Shown piece by piece: positions 45,494 to 54,936 of a stretch of 64,000 nt of DNA; position 1 is the first letter of the stretch; each line of letters begins with the position of its first letter. Position numbers and translations under genes: made by a program. The notes below the pieces were generated by a model, which worked only from the letters and a program-made list of their open reading frames with translations, was not told the origin of the DNA and did not search any database. Location: the NCBI GenBank assembly GCA_934122215.1, contig CAKOWF010000001.1:1-64000 (forward strand). Direction: 5' to 3'. The DNA is from an uncultured Bacilli bacterium (GTDB taxonomy: Bacteria; Bacillota_I; Bacilli_A; RF39; UBA660).

Positions 45494-47776
45494 CTATTCA
45501 GTTCTAAGTGCTACAACAGGATCTTTTTTACTAGCAATTCTTGAAGGTATAGCTCCACCTATTACTGTTAAACATATACTTATAATTATTAATGTAATAG
45601 CATGTATTATATTTAATTTTGCTACATTTGGAAGACCTGATATATTTTTTATTATCATGTTTATTGGAATATTAAGTAAATATGTTATCCCAATTCCTAT
45701 TATTCCTGAAACTAGACCTATTATAAATGTTTCAGCATTGAATACTCTTTTTATATCTTTTGCTCTAGCACCTAGCGCTCTTAAAATACCTATTTCTCTT
45801 GTTCTTTCTAATACTGATATATAAGTGATTATACCAATCATTATGCTAGAAACTACTAGTGAAATGGATGAAAATGCTACCAAAACTACCGTTATAGCAT
45901 CCATTATTCCACCAGATAATGATGATATCATACTAGCCATATCTGTATATTGAATTTGTTCTTCTTCATTTAATTCCTTATTATAATTATCTAAATATTC
46001 TATGATTTTTTCTTTGGTATTAAAATCTTTTGGATACAAATAAATAGCTACAGGTATTGTATCATCGCCTAAATAACCTAGAATATAATCTTTTGTAATA
46101 TTTTCATCAAATGGCATATTAGTTAAAATATTATAATCTTTTTCTTTTTGTAATTTAACTATATTTGAATTTTTATTATTGTTTATTATTAGTTCTGTTA
46201 AAGCATTAGTATATGCAAATCCACTACCATTTGTTATCATAGCTTGTTCTTCTTTTCCTCTAATAATTGCTTGAACTTTTATAGTGATACTATTATTACT
46301 ATTATATAATTCTTCTAAATTACTATTAGGATAAAAAACATCTCCTATTTGTTTATAGTAGTCATCATTTATAATTAATTTTAATTCTTGATTTAAAATA
46401 TCATCAAAAGTTAATGATTCTTTGTTTTCTAGTCCTAATACTTCTAAAACTGATTCATATATTTGATTTTTATTATCAACTTGTAAAACTAAACCAGGCT
46501 CATCATCTTTTATTTCACCAGCTAATACATCGTACATTGTATCAATTACACTATTTTCATTATCATTTGGATTACTTGGTAATAAACTCCAAGATTGAGC
46601 ACCTGAATTTAAAGTACTTACTAAATTGTAATTACCATTATAATCTTTATTTACAATTATTAAATTTGTTCCTTTTTGATAAGCAATTCCAGATAAATTA
46701 GTTTTATCTAAATTTTCTATATATTCTATATATTTTGATGTAATAATATTTTTATGAACTTGTGATGTCATAATGTCTTTTTCTACATATATATTACTAC
46801 CATTTGGAAATTTTTCACGATTATTTGCTTCTATTATAGTACTCTTCATAGCTGTATTAGTAATAGTTATTGGTGCTTGAGATAATGATTTTTTTTCAAA
46901 ATTATCTATTTCTACTTTAAAACCATTCGATAATGATAATATTAATGCTATACCTATTATTCCAATAGATCCAGCAAATGATGTTAATATAGTTCTTCCT
47001 TTTTTTGTCATTAAATTATTTAAACTTAATGATAAAGCTGTTAAAAAGGACATAGAAGTTTTTTTGGTTTTACTTTTATTTATTATTTTATCTTCTCCAT
47101 CAAATGGATTTGAATCATCTATAATTTTTCCATCTAATATTTTAATTATTCTATTTGAATAAATAGTTGCCAATTCAGGATTATGTGTAACCATAATAAC
47201 TAATTTTTCTTTTGAAATATTTTTTAATAATTCCATTATTTGAATACTTGTTTCAGAATCTAAAGCACCAGTTGGTTCATCTGCTAGCAAAATATCTGGA
47301 TTATTTATAAGTGCTCTGGCTATAGCAACCCTTTGCATTTGTCCTCCAGACATTTGATTTGGTCTTTTATGCATATGGTGTTCAAGTCCAACACGTTTTA
47401 AAACGTCTATTGCTCTTTTTCTTCTTTCTTCTTTTTTTACACCTGATAAAGTTAAAGCAAGTTCTACATTAGAAAGTGCTGATTGATGTGGTATTAAATT
47501 ATAACTTTGAAATACAAATCCCACTTTATGATTACGATATGCATCAAAATCCTTATCATTATATTTTTTAGTTGATACACCATTTATAATTAAATCACCA
47601 CTAGAATACTTATCTAATCCACCTATTATATTTAACAAAGTTGTCTTACCACTACCACTTGGACCTAATATAGAAACAAATTCATTTTTTCTAAATTTTA
47701 CGTTTATATTTTTTAAAGCTGTTTGTTTTAAATCATTTGTTTTGTATATTTTATTAATATTTTTTAATTCTAACAT
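45494..47776 (-). CDS. MacB-type ABC transporter, fused ATPase and permease
   Basis: 760 residues. The N-terminal ABC domain has Walker A GPSGSGKTT, signature MSGGQMQRVAIARAL and Walker B ILLADEPTGALD. After a linker, an FtsX/MacB permease with one N-terminal transmembrane helix (about 270), a large extracellular domain (about 300-600) and three C-terminal helices (VVLVAFSSISLVVSSIMIGII...). This fused arrangement is common in gut Firmicutes, where relatives export peptides or sense antimicrobials. Substrate unknown. GAAAGGATG ribosome binding site. Confidence 0.9.
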   Translation of the reverse strand: MLELKNINKIYKTNDLKQTALKNINVKFRKNEFVSILGPSGSGKTTLLNIIGGLDKYSSGDLIINGVSTKKYNDKDFDAYRNHKVGFVFQSYNLIPHQSALSNVELALTLSGVKKEERRKRAIDVLKRVGLEHHMHKRPNQMSGGQMQRVAIARALINNPDILLADEPTGALDSETSIQIMELLKNISKEKLVIMVTHNPELATIYSNRIIKILDGKIIDDSNPFDGEDKIINKSKTKKTSMSFLTALSLSLNNLMTKKGRTILTSFAGSIGIIGIALILSLSNGFKVEIDNFEKKSLSQAPITITNTAMKSTIIEANNREKFPNGSNIYVEKDIMTSQVHKNIITSKYIEYIENLDKTNLSGIAYQKGTNLIIVNKDYNGNYNLVSTLNSGAQSWSLLPSNPNDNENSVIDTMYDVLAGEIKDDEPGLVLQVDNKNQIYESVLEVLGLENKESLTFDDILNQELKLIINDDYYKQIGDVFYPNSNLEELYNSNNSITIKVQAIIRGKEEQAMITNGSGFAYTNALTELIINNNKNSNIVKLQKEKDYNILTNMPFDENITKDYILGYLGDDTIPVAIYLYPKDFNTKEKIIEYLDNYNKELNEEEQIQYTDMASMISSLSGGIMDAITVVLVAFSSISLVVSSIMIGIITYISVLERTREIGILRALGARAKDIKRVFNAETFIIGLVSGIIGIGITYLLNIPINMIIKNISGLPNVAKLNIIHAITLIIISICLTVIGGAIPSRIASKKDPVVALRTE

Positions 47777-47853
47777 ATATTCATCCTTTCTTTTTATTAT
47801 ATTTATTTCAATTTCATCATAGACTTTATTTTATATTAATTTTTTTTATATGT

Positions 47854-47883
47854 AAAGAAAAAGATAAACTTTATTATCTTTTC
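47854..47883 (-). terminator. Terminator after the small putative DNA-binding protein gene
   Basis: An AAAAGATAA/TTATCTTTT stem (one bulged base) followed by a U-rich run on the minus strand. Confidence 0.7.
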
Positions 47884-48203
47884 TTACATCCATTAAAATG
47901 TCCATTTTCATCTTTACATATAATATTTATTGTTGATGATTTTTTACCACCTTTAATATTACCATCTATTTTATTTTGTTTTCTCATTTCTTGAATCTTT
48001 TCATATTCTTCTTGACTTATATAATCTTTTATTCTTTTTCCAGTCAAATCTCTTCCAACAGTACTAGATGAAGTAACAAATCCCTCCATTGATACTAGTC
48101 TAGCTAGATATTCATCACTAATTTTACCTTCATTTTCATAAAATAATTTTAATGTTATTAATATTCTCTCTTCTATTTTAATCTTTTGCTCTCTACTTAT
48201 CAT
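47874..48203 (-). CDS. Small putative helix-turn-helix protein
   Basis: About 109 residues. EERILITLKLFYENEGKISDEYLARLVSMEGFVTSSSTVGRDLTG looks like a helix-turn-helix with an S-S-T-V-x-R-D-L recognition-helix pattern seen in sporulation and phage regulators. The C-terminus is basic with two Cys (CKDENGHFNGCKKR). ATG 48203 follows AGGTGAG; an upstream in-frame GTG is part of that site. Possibly a local regulator; target unknown. Confidence 0.7.
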   Translation of the reverse strand: MISREQKIKIEERILITLKLFYENEGKISDEYLARLVSMEGFVTSSSTVGRDLTGKRIKDYISQEEYEKIQEMRKQNKIDGNIKGGKKSSTINIICKDENGHFNGCKKR

Positions 48204-48314
48204 ATAACTCACCTGCTTTTTAGTATACTATAAACTTTTAATTTTTAAAAGATGTATATTTAAATTATGCGTATTTGAACATTTTTCATATTCTATACTA
48301 AGGAGGAAAATATT

Positions 48315-48980
48315 ATGAAATGTAATAATAATGATGAAATATATAAAAAAGCATTAAAAAAAATAGATTGGGAAAAGAAATACAATTTAGTAATTGTTGG
48401 GCCAACTGGTCCTACTGGACCACAAGGTGAAATTGGTCCTACTGGACCACAAGGTGAAATTGGGCCAACTGGTCCTACTAGTTCATCTAGTAATACAGAT
48501 CGTTCTGCTTATTTAGTAACTTTTAATGACGACAGTAATGAAATAAATATTCCAATTCTCACTAAATTACCAATCAAACGAAAAGAACTAGATTTAACTA
48601 ATTTGATAACACTTGAAAACAATGCCATTAAATTTAACGTGATAGGATATTACCATATAAGTATTATAGTTTCAACTTTTATTAAAAATATTCAATCTAA
48701 TCCTAAAACTGATTTTATAACTATAGGACTTAGAAAAAATAATACAGATAATATATATATTGGAGCTAGTTTGTTTAAAGATAATGAATTACCTTCACAA
48801 ATAAAAGCAGAAGGTATGATAGCAGTTGTAGACACAAAAGACACTTATGAACTTGCTAACTTAAGTAATCAGACAATATATCTAAATTCTCCTGATTTAA
48901 ATGATATTAGTTCTAATTCTTATTTTACTAATTCACTAGTAACAATATTTATTGAATATTTAGGAAAGCAAGAAATTTAA
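48315..48980 (+). CDS. Collagen-like (Gly-Pro-Thr) protein with BclA/C1q-like C-terminal domain
   Basis: 221 residues. A short charged head is followed by a collagen-like tract of roughly ten Gly-X-Y triplets ([20 protein letters not shown]...; about 30-58), a Ser/Thr linker and a ~150-residue beta-rich domain ([21 protein letters not shown]...; [13 protein letters not shown]) like the trimeric C1q/TNF-type heads of Bacillus exosporium glycoproteins. In spore formers such proteins form the spore surface fur. No signal peptide, consistent with mother-cell assembly. AAGGAGGA ribosome binding site. Confidence 0.85.
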   Translation: MKCNNNDEIYKKALKKIDWEKKYNLVIVGPTGPTGPQGEIGPTGPQGEIGPTGPTSSSSNTDRSAYLVTFNDDSNEINIPILTKLPIKRKELDLTNLITLENNAIKFNVIGYYHISIIVSTFIKNIQSNPKTDFITIGLRKNNTDNIYIGASLFKDNELPSQIKAEGMIAVVDTKDTYELANLSNQTIYLNSPDLNDISSNSYFTNSLVTIFIEYLGKQEI

Positions 48981-49008
48981 AAAGAAGCTAATTTAAGTTT
49001 CTTTTTTA
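48981..49008 (+). terminator. Terminator after the collagen-like gene
   Basis: An AAAGAAGCT/AGTTTCTTT stem (one G-U pair) with T6 following on the plus strand. Confidence 0.7.
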
Positions 49009-49121
49009 TTATTTTATCATTTGATATATTAATCGTTTTTAATACTTCTTTTATTTTTATTCAATTTTTTATCATTTCTTCATTTTTTCCATTATTCAAT
49101 TTATAAATATTGTATTTTGAT

Positions 49122-50324
49122 TTAATTTTTCATATATTTTATTTCAAAAGTGGTACCACTATTTTTTACAGAAGAAGCTATTATAAATCCATTATCTTTT
49201 TCAATGATTTTTTTAGATAAATTTAATCCTATTCCTACACTACTAGAAATTGAATTTTCTCCTTTATAAAATCTCTTAAATATATTTTTTAAATCTAGTT
49301 CACTCATTCCTATTCCATAATCTGAAATAGTAATTTTAACATAAAAATGGTTATCTTCAACAATTATATCAATAATAGAATTATTATTAGAATATTCGAT
49401 AGAGTTTTTCAAAATATTAGATAATGCTTCTACTTCCCAAATAAAGTCTCCATTAATATATGTTTTATCATCACAATCAATATTAATTAATATACCTTTT
49501 AATTCTCTTATTATTTCTATTTTATCTACTGCTTTATTAAGTAAGCTTAAAACATTTATTTTTTCATTTTTGAATTCTATAACATTCGCATCAAATTTAG
49601 ATAACTTAAGTAAATTTTGAACTAAAGTTTGTATATTGTTAACTTCTTTTCTAATACTATATAAAAACTCATCCTTCGTTTTTTTATCCATATTAGGATT
49701 TTCAATTATATCATCAAGTAAAATAGAAATAGAAGTTAATGGTGTTTTTAATTGGTGTGATATATCACTTATAGAGTCTTTTAAATTTACTTTGTCCTTC
49801 TTTAAATTTTCTGTTTGTTCTTTTAACATGATAGTTATTTTATATAATTCATTTTTTAAAAGTGATAATTCATCTTCATTATTATCTAATATATCTAAAT
49901 AATAATTTTTTCTATTTATTTCTTTTATATAATTAGTAATCTCATTTATTTTTCTTCTATCTTTATTATGATAATACAGATATATTAGAAAAATTACTAA
50001 AGTATATATAATTAATAATAGCATATTAATTTTTAAATAATTATTTTTGATGTCATTATATTCTAATAACATACTATCATTATTTATATCTATTCCATAT
50101 TTATGAACTATATCTTCTATATCACTATTTAAAATATTAAATATCTCATCATCTGTTATATTTGTTTTTTCTTTTATTAAATAAATTAAATTATTAATTT
50201 TAATATTTGCTTGAGTACTATATTCTTTATATTGTTTAATACTAACAAAACTATTAATTATTATAAATAATATTAATAATATACTAACTAATATAAGTAT
50301 TTTTATATGATTTTTTTCTTTCAT
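49122..50324 (-). CDS. Sensor histidine kinase of a two-component system
   Basis: 400 residues. Two transmembrane helices (about 8-28 and 97-116) flank a small ~65-residue extracytoplasmic sensor. HisKA has DISHQLKTPLTSI with the phosphoacceptor His, and HATPase_c has the N box (LKNSIEYSNN) and DYGIGMSELDLKNIFKRFYKGE and VGIGLNLSKKII. Its ATG overlaps the response regulator stop (50321-50324). Orientation and neighbours suggest it controls the ABC transporter at 51-54 kb. Confidence 0.94.
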   Translation of the reverse strand: MKEKNHIKILILVSILLILFIIINSFVSIKQYKEYSTQANIKINNLIYLIKEKTNITDDEIFNILNSDIEDIVHKYGIDINNDSMLLEYNDIKNNYLKINMLLLIIYTLVIFLIYLYYHNKDRRKINEITNYIKEINRKNYYLDILDNNEDELSLLKNELYKITIMLKEQTENLKKDKVNLKDSISDISHQLKTPLTSISILLDDIIENPNMDKKTKDEFLYSIRKEVNNIQTLVQNLLKLSKFDANVIEFKNEKINVLSLLNKAVDKIEIIRELKGILINIDCDDKTYINGDFIWEVEALSNILKNSIEYSNNNSIIDIIVEDNHFYVKITISDYGIGMSELDLKNIFKRFYKGENSISSSVGIGLNLSKKIIEKDNGFIIASSVKNSGTTFEIKYMKN

Positions 50325-50953
50325 TTACTATCAATCCTATACCCTATTCCTTTTACTGTTTTTATAATATTATCTCCTATTTTAGATCTTATTCTTTTTA
50401 TATAAACGGTTAAAGTATTATCTTCTACAAAATTTTCTGATTCATCCCATATTCTATTTAAAATAAATTCTCTTGTAATTATTTTATCTAAATTATGAAA
50501 TAATAAAGATAATATTTTGTATTCTAATTGTGATAAAGTTATTTCTTTATTATCTTTTAAAACTATCATTTTATCTAAATCTAATGTTATATTTTTTACT
50601 TTTATAATATTTTCTTTATTTAAAATTCTTTTTATTTTTGCTAGTAACTCACCTGTTTTAAATGGTTTAGTTATATAATCATCACAACCTAAATTAAAAC
50701 ATTTTAATATATCTTCTTCTTCGTCTAAAGCTGTTAAAAATATTGTTTTAACATCATTATTTTTTTTATAAAAATCTATTCCATTACCATCTGGTAAAGT
50801 AATATCTAATATCATTAGATCATATTTTTTTGTATCTTTCTTATTAATTTCATTAATACTAGTACATAAATCTACTTCATATTTATTTTCATTTAATAAA
50901 TATATTAATGCTTTAGCTATTAATTCATTGTCTTCTAATAATAATATTTTCAT
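50321..50953 (-). CDS. OmpR-family response regulator
   Basis: 210 residues. Receiver domain with the acidic pocket (LLEDNE), phospho-Asp in DLMILDITLPDGNG, conserved Thr and Lys (IFLTALDEEED, YITKPFKTGELLAKI). The C-terminal winged-helix DNA-binding domain ends FVEDNTLTVYIKRIRSKIGDNIIKTVKGIGYRI. A TATAAT (50969-50974, minus) without a good -35 lies upstream, after the permease terminator, so it may have its own start. GTAGGTGAT ribosome binding site. Confidence 0.95.
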   Translation of the reverse strand: MKILLLEDNELIAKALIYLLNENKYEVDLCTSINEINKKDTKKYDLMILDITLPDGNGIDFYKKNNDVKTIFLTALDEEEDILKCFNLGCDDYITKPFKTGELLAKIKRILNKENIIKVKNITLDLDKMIVLKDNKEITLSQLEYKILSLLFHNLDKIITREFILNRIWDESENFVEDNTLTVYIKRIRSKIGDNIIKTVKGIGYRIDSK

Positions 50954-50975
50954 GATATCACCTACTTTATTATAC

Positions 50976-51000
50976 CATAAAAGAAGGATTAAACCTTCTA
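50976..51000 (-). terminator. Terminator between the ABC permease and response regulator genes
   Basis: An AGAAGG/CCTTCT stem followed by UUUUAU on the minus strand. Confidence 0.7.
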
Positions 51001-53520
51001 TATGTTATCATTTCTAATAGTTTCAATAATATTTTGTTTATTTATTTTCTTTAATGAAAATCTCATAATAAAGAATACTAAAATAAATACTGCTATTATA
51101 GATATTACTATTGGAACTAATGGAATTTTAAATCCATTATCAAATGCTGTTGCGAATGCTTTATAAATTCCAAATGATCCTAATATACCAAGAACTATAC
51201 CTATTACTAATGATTTTGTTGAATAAAATAAAGTTTCTAAGTTAATCATTCTATTAAATTCTTTTTTAGTCATTCCTATGCTTTTTAACATAGCAAATTC
51301 TTTTTGTCTTAATTCCATATTAGTTGTAATAGTATTAAATATATTTGTTACTCCAATTAATGTTATTACAGTAATAAATCCATACAAGAATATTGAAATA
51401 ACTAAAATCATTGATTTATTTTGTTTCATCATTTGTTCTATATTAGTCAAATTTGCATTTAATTTTAGATTATTAAAATCTTTTTCAAATTGTTCCGCAT
51501 TATTTGATTTTATAGTTATACTTTGTGGTATTAAATTTCCACCTATATGTTCTTTATAATAATTTTCACTAACATAAATCATTCCACCATCAATATATGT
51601 ATTTTCTAATCCATCTGGATGTGTTGATGTAATATAATCTATTTTAATATTTATATTATCATTTTCAATAGTTCCAGTTATTGTATCATTTGTATTATAA
51701 GTTAAGAATCTATCATATTTACGACCTTCATCTGTTGAATACAAGAAATAATCATTAAATATAACTTTATCTTTGTAATCTTCATATTTTAAATTTAATT
51801 TTTCAATATAATTTTTGAATGAAGTTTCATCAAATACATATATCATAATAGTTACATCATCTATATATTTTCCAGCTACTTCTTCTCCTAATTTACTCAA
51901 ATATTTTTTATCTATTGTAATTGTTTTTCCATTTGATAGTTTTGTATATTTTTGAATGTTATCAAGAGATAGTATTTTACTAACATCTTTTTCTTCATAA
52001 CTATAAATCATAATGTTATAGTCTATATTTGTATAATACATATTTGATAAAGAAAATCCATAATTTATAAATGTATTCATTGTAATGAATACTAATATAC
52101 TTACAACTAAAGATATAACTGTTGTTCTATATTTTTTAGAACTTCTTTTTAAATTTTTATAAGCAACTACTCCACCTGTTTTGAATAATTTTTTAATTAT
52201 AAATGGAGTTCTTAATTTTTTAGCTTTAATATTATAATTATTACTTCCCCTTATTGATTCAATTGGACTTATTTTACTTGCTTTTTTAGTTGAAGCTAAT
52301 GATGATAAATATATTGTTATAAATCCTAATATAGTAGATGCAATAATAGCTATAAATGATACTTTAAATACCATACCATTTAAATCACCAAACATAAAAT
52401 CTCCTACTAATAAGTTAACTATAATAACTAATATATAGTCGGCTAATATTCCTGATAATATACCAAGTGGTATAGCAATTATTCCTAGTATCATGCCTTC
52501 TGTTACGATACTTTTTTTGATTTGTTTTTTAGTAGCACCTATACTTTTTAACATTCCTATCATTTTAGTTTTTTCGGTTGTTGATATAGCAAAAGCATTT
52601 CTAATTACAAATATACTAGTACCAATAATAATTAATATTACTATACTTACTACCTTTATTAACATACTTGTAGTAGTATCACCAAAGTTAAATATCTCCC
52701 ATCTTAACAAATCATCGTTTATAACATAATTATATTTTAAATTACATTCTTTTGTATAATCTGACGAACATACATCCACCATATTTTCTTTTATATCTAA
52801 TATTTCACTAATAGATTTTTTGTATTCTCTTGGATGTTTAAATGATATATATAAATTAGTATTACTACCTTCTAAATTGGTTGTTAAAGCTGTAAATCCC
52901 GGATCAGAATATCTTTCAAAGGTGTAATCTGGTCTTTCGATAATACCTACTATAGTAAATTTCATTGTTCTAGCATTTTCAATATTTTCTTCATCTTCAT
53001 AATAAGGATTGCTTGGATTTAATTTATATCCATCTGACATTCTATTTCCAACATTAAGTTCTATAGTATCCCCTATTTTATAATCCATTTCTCCTAACGT
53101 TTTTAAATAATGACTAATTATTATTTCATTCTCATTATTTGGAAATCTACCTTCTATTAATTTAAATTTTAAATTATTAAAATCATTATTATTTATTGAA
53201 TATAAATGTATATATGGTTTACTACTATAATTTATTTTTTCAAGTTTAGCATAACCTATTTCATTTACTTCGTATATATCTTTTACATCGTAGTTATGTT
53301 TTAGACTACTTTTGATTGAATCATCAACATCTTCTATTTTAACATGATAATATCCTGATGATTCAATAACACCTTTTACAAGTGTTGCTCTAAAGCTTGT
53401 AAACATTCCTGCTACAGCGCATATTAAAGCAACTGATAACATAATTCCTATAATTGTTACAATTGATCTTTTTTTATTTAATTTTAAATCTTTAATTATA
53501 ATTTTATTTAATATTTTCAT
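50998..53520 (-). CDS. FtsX-type ABC transporter permease, 840 residues
   Basis: Two FtsX modules: an N-terminal helix (SIVTIIGIMLSVALICAVAGMF), an extracellular domain, three helices (about 285-400), a second N-terminal-type helix near 450 (YRTTVISLVVSILVFITMN), another external domain and a final three-helix set (SMILVISIFLYGFITVITLIGVTNIFNTI...MLKSIGMTKKEF). Such permeases pair with LolD/MacB-like ATPases, as here with the gene just upstream. Neighbouring two-component genes suggest response to an antimicrobial or envelope stress. Only weak ribosome binding site. Confidence 0.9.
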   Translation of the reverse strand: MKILNKIIIKDLKLNKKRSIVTIIGIMLSVALICAVAGMFTSFRATLVKGVIESSGYYHVKIEDVDDSIKSSLKHNYDVKDIYEVNEIGYAKLEKINYSSKPYIHLYSINNNDFNNLKFKLIEGRFPNNENEIIISHYLKTLGEMDYKIGDTIELNVGNRMSDGYKLNPSNPYYEDEENIENARTMKFTIVGIIERPDYTFERYSDPGFTALTTNLEGSNTNLYISFKHPREYKKSISEILDIKENMVDVCSSDYTKECNLKYNYVINDDLLRWEIFNFGDTTTSMLIKVVSIVILIIIGTSIFVIRNAFAISTTEKTKMIGMLKSIGATKKQIKKSIVTEGMILGIIAIPLGILSGILADYILVIIVNLLVGDFMFGDLNGMVFKVSFIAIIASTILGFITIYLSSLASTKKASKISPIESIRGSNNYNIKAKKLRTPFIIKKLFKTGGVVAYKNLKRSSKKYRTTVISLVVSILVFITMNTFINYGFSLSNMYYTNIDYNIMIYSYEEKDVSKILSLDNIQKYTKLSNGKTITIDKKYLSKLGEEVAGKYIDDVTIMIYVFDETSFKNYIEKLNLKYEDYKDKVIFNDYFLYSTDEGRKYDRFLTYNTNDTITGTIENDNINIKIDYITSTHPDGLENTYIDGGMIYVSENYYKEHIGGNLIPQSITIKSNNAEQFEKDFNNLKLNANLTNIEQMMKQNKSMILVISIFLYGFITVITLIGVTNIFNTITTNMELRQKEFAMLKSIGMTKKEFNRMINLETLFYSTKSLVIGIVLGILGSFGIYKAFATAFDNGFKIPLVPIVISIIAVFILVFFIMRFSLKKINKQNIIETIRNDNI

Positions 53521-53521
53521 A

Positions 53522-54199
53522 TTAATTTCTCACATCTTTTATAATTTTTCCATCTTCAATTGTAATAATTCTATCAGCATTTTTAGCTATTTCTAAATCA
53601 TGAGTAATCATAATAATTGTTTGATTGTATTTTTTATTTGAAGTTTTAAGAAGTGATACTATTTCATCACTTGCTTTTGAATCTAAATTACCAGTTGGTT
53701 CATCTGCTAAAACTAAAGATGGATCAGTTATAAGAGCTCTTCCTATTGAAGTTCTTTGTTGTTGTCCTCCTGATAATTCATTAGGTAAATGTTTTCTTCT
53801 ATTTTCTAATCCCAAAGTTTCTAATAATTCATTTAATTTTTTATTATCTACTTTCTTATTATCTAAATCACTTGGTAAAGTTATATTTTCTTCTACATTT
53901 AATATTGGAATTAAATTATAGAATTGATATATTAACCCTATTTGTCTTCTTCTAAATATAGCTAAATTGTCATCATTCATTTTGTAAATATCATTACCAT
54001 CTATAAATACTTTACCACTTGTAGGTCTATCTACTCCACCTAGTAAATGTAATAATGTTGATTTACCACTACCACTAGCTCCTACAATAGCAACAAATTC
54101 TCCTTTTTCAACGGAAAATGATACATTATCTAAAGCAGTTACTTTTGTTGTTCCTTTTCCATATATTTTTGTTAAATTTTCTACTTTTAAAATCTCCAT
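53522..54199 (-). CDS. ABC transporter ATP-binding protein (MacB/LolD class)
   Basis: About 225 residues from ATG 54199 (GGAGAGA ribosome binding site). Walker A VGASGSGKSTLLHLLGG, Q-loop IYQFYNLIPILNV, signature LSGGQQQRTSIGRAL, Walker B LVLADEPTGNLD and H-loop TIIMITHDLEIA. It energises the 840-residue permease encoded 1 nt downstream. Confidence 0.95.
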   Translation of the reverse strand: MEILKVENLTKIYGKGTTKVTALDNVSFSVEKGEFVAIVGASGSGKSTLLHLLGGVDRPTSGKVFIDGNDIYKMNDDNLAIFRRRQIGLIYQFYNLIPILNVEENITLPSDLDNKKVDNKKLNELLETLGLENRRKHLPNELSGGQQQRTSIGRALITDPSLVLADEPTGNLDSKASDEIVSLLKTSNKKYNQTIIMITHDLEIAKNADRIITIEDGKIIKDVRN

Positions 54200-54253
54200 A
54201 TTATCTCTCCTTTTCTTCATTATATATTTTCAAAATGACTTTAAAATGACTAT

Positions 54254-54868
54254 TTAACTAATTCTATAATGTCCTATTATTTCATAATTTTCTAATATAT
54301 CTTCCTCATAATTTATTTGAAATGGATTAGCATGATGAATTACATAGTTTATTCCTTTACTATTTCTTTTGTCTGATACAATTCCAATGTGCTTTTTAAA
54401 TACTACTATATCTCCTCCTTGCCATGATGATATTTCTTTTGGATTTAGTGTTAATGATATAGAATTATATTTAAAATATATATTTAAATTATTTACTCTT
54501 CTAAAATCAATATTTTTATCAATTATTTTTATATTATATCTTTCTTTATGTGATTTTATATCTTCATTAACTAGTGTCATTAGATCATATCCTGCATCTT
54601 TTAAAGCAAATCCAACTACATCAGTACATACACCATACTCATCATTTGGATAACCAGTTTCATAGTATTTACTTTTATATTTTGGTTTTGTTTTTATATA
54701 TTTTTTTGCATTATTTAAAATATCAGTTTGATCATCTATATTATCATTATCTTTATCAATACTACTTATATATGTTTCAATATTGAAGTCTTTATTATTA
54801 TATTTGTGTTCTGGTAATATAATAATTAACAAAATAGTTATTATTCCAATTATTATTATTTTTTTCAT
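54254..54868 (-). CDS. DUF1287 exported protein (NlpC/P60-like fold)
   Basis: About 204 residues from ATG 54868 (AGGTGATA ribosome binding site). An N-terminal signal anchor (KKIIIIGIITILLIIILP) and a domain with the DUF1287 hallmarks: GYPNDEYGVCTDVVGFALKDAGYDLMTLV, RRVNNLNIYFKYN, WQGGDIVVFKKHIGIVSDKRN, IHHANP and a closing GHYRIS. Cys and His in these motifs suit a papain-like hydrolase. A cell-wall peptide substrate is inference. Upstream of the ABC genes on the same strand. Confidence 0.85.
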   Translation of the reverse strand: MKKIIIIGIITILLIIILPEHKYNNKDFNIETYISSIDKDNDNIDDQTDILNNAKKYIKTKPKYKSKYYETGYPNDEYGVCTDVVGFALKDAGYDLMTLVNEDIKSHKERYNIKIIDKNIDFRRVNNLNIYFKYNSISLTLNPKEISSWQGGDIVVFKKHIGIVSDKRNSKGINYVIHHANPFQINYEEDILENYEIIGHYRIS

Positions 54869-54899
54869 GTTATCACCTAAATTCATATTATCATACTAG

Positions 54900-54936
54900 T
54901 AAATTAAAAGTAAATCTTTATTTTGATTTACTTTTT
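54900..54936 (-). terminator. Terminator after the MATE-like gene
   Basis: An AAAGTAAATC/GATTTACTTT stem (54907-54916/54925-54934); the MATE-like stop codon lies within the loop/stem. Confidence 0.7.

Noticed and set aside
48287..48295. CATATTCTA as a SigE/SigK -10 box before the collagen-like gene
   Set aside because: No matching -35 element, and the implied start would fall on the ribosome binding site.
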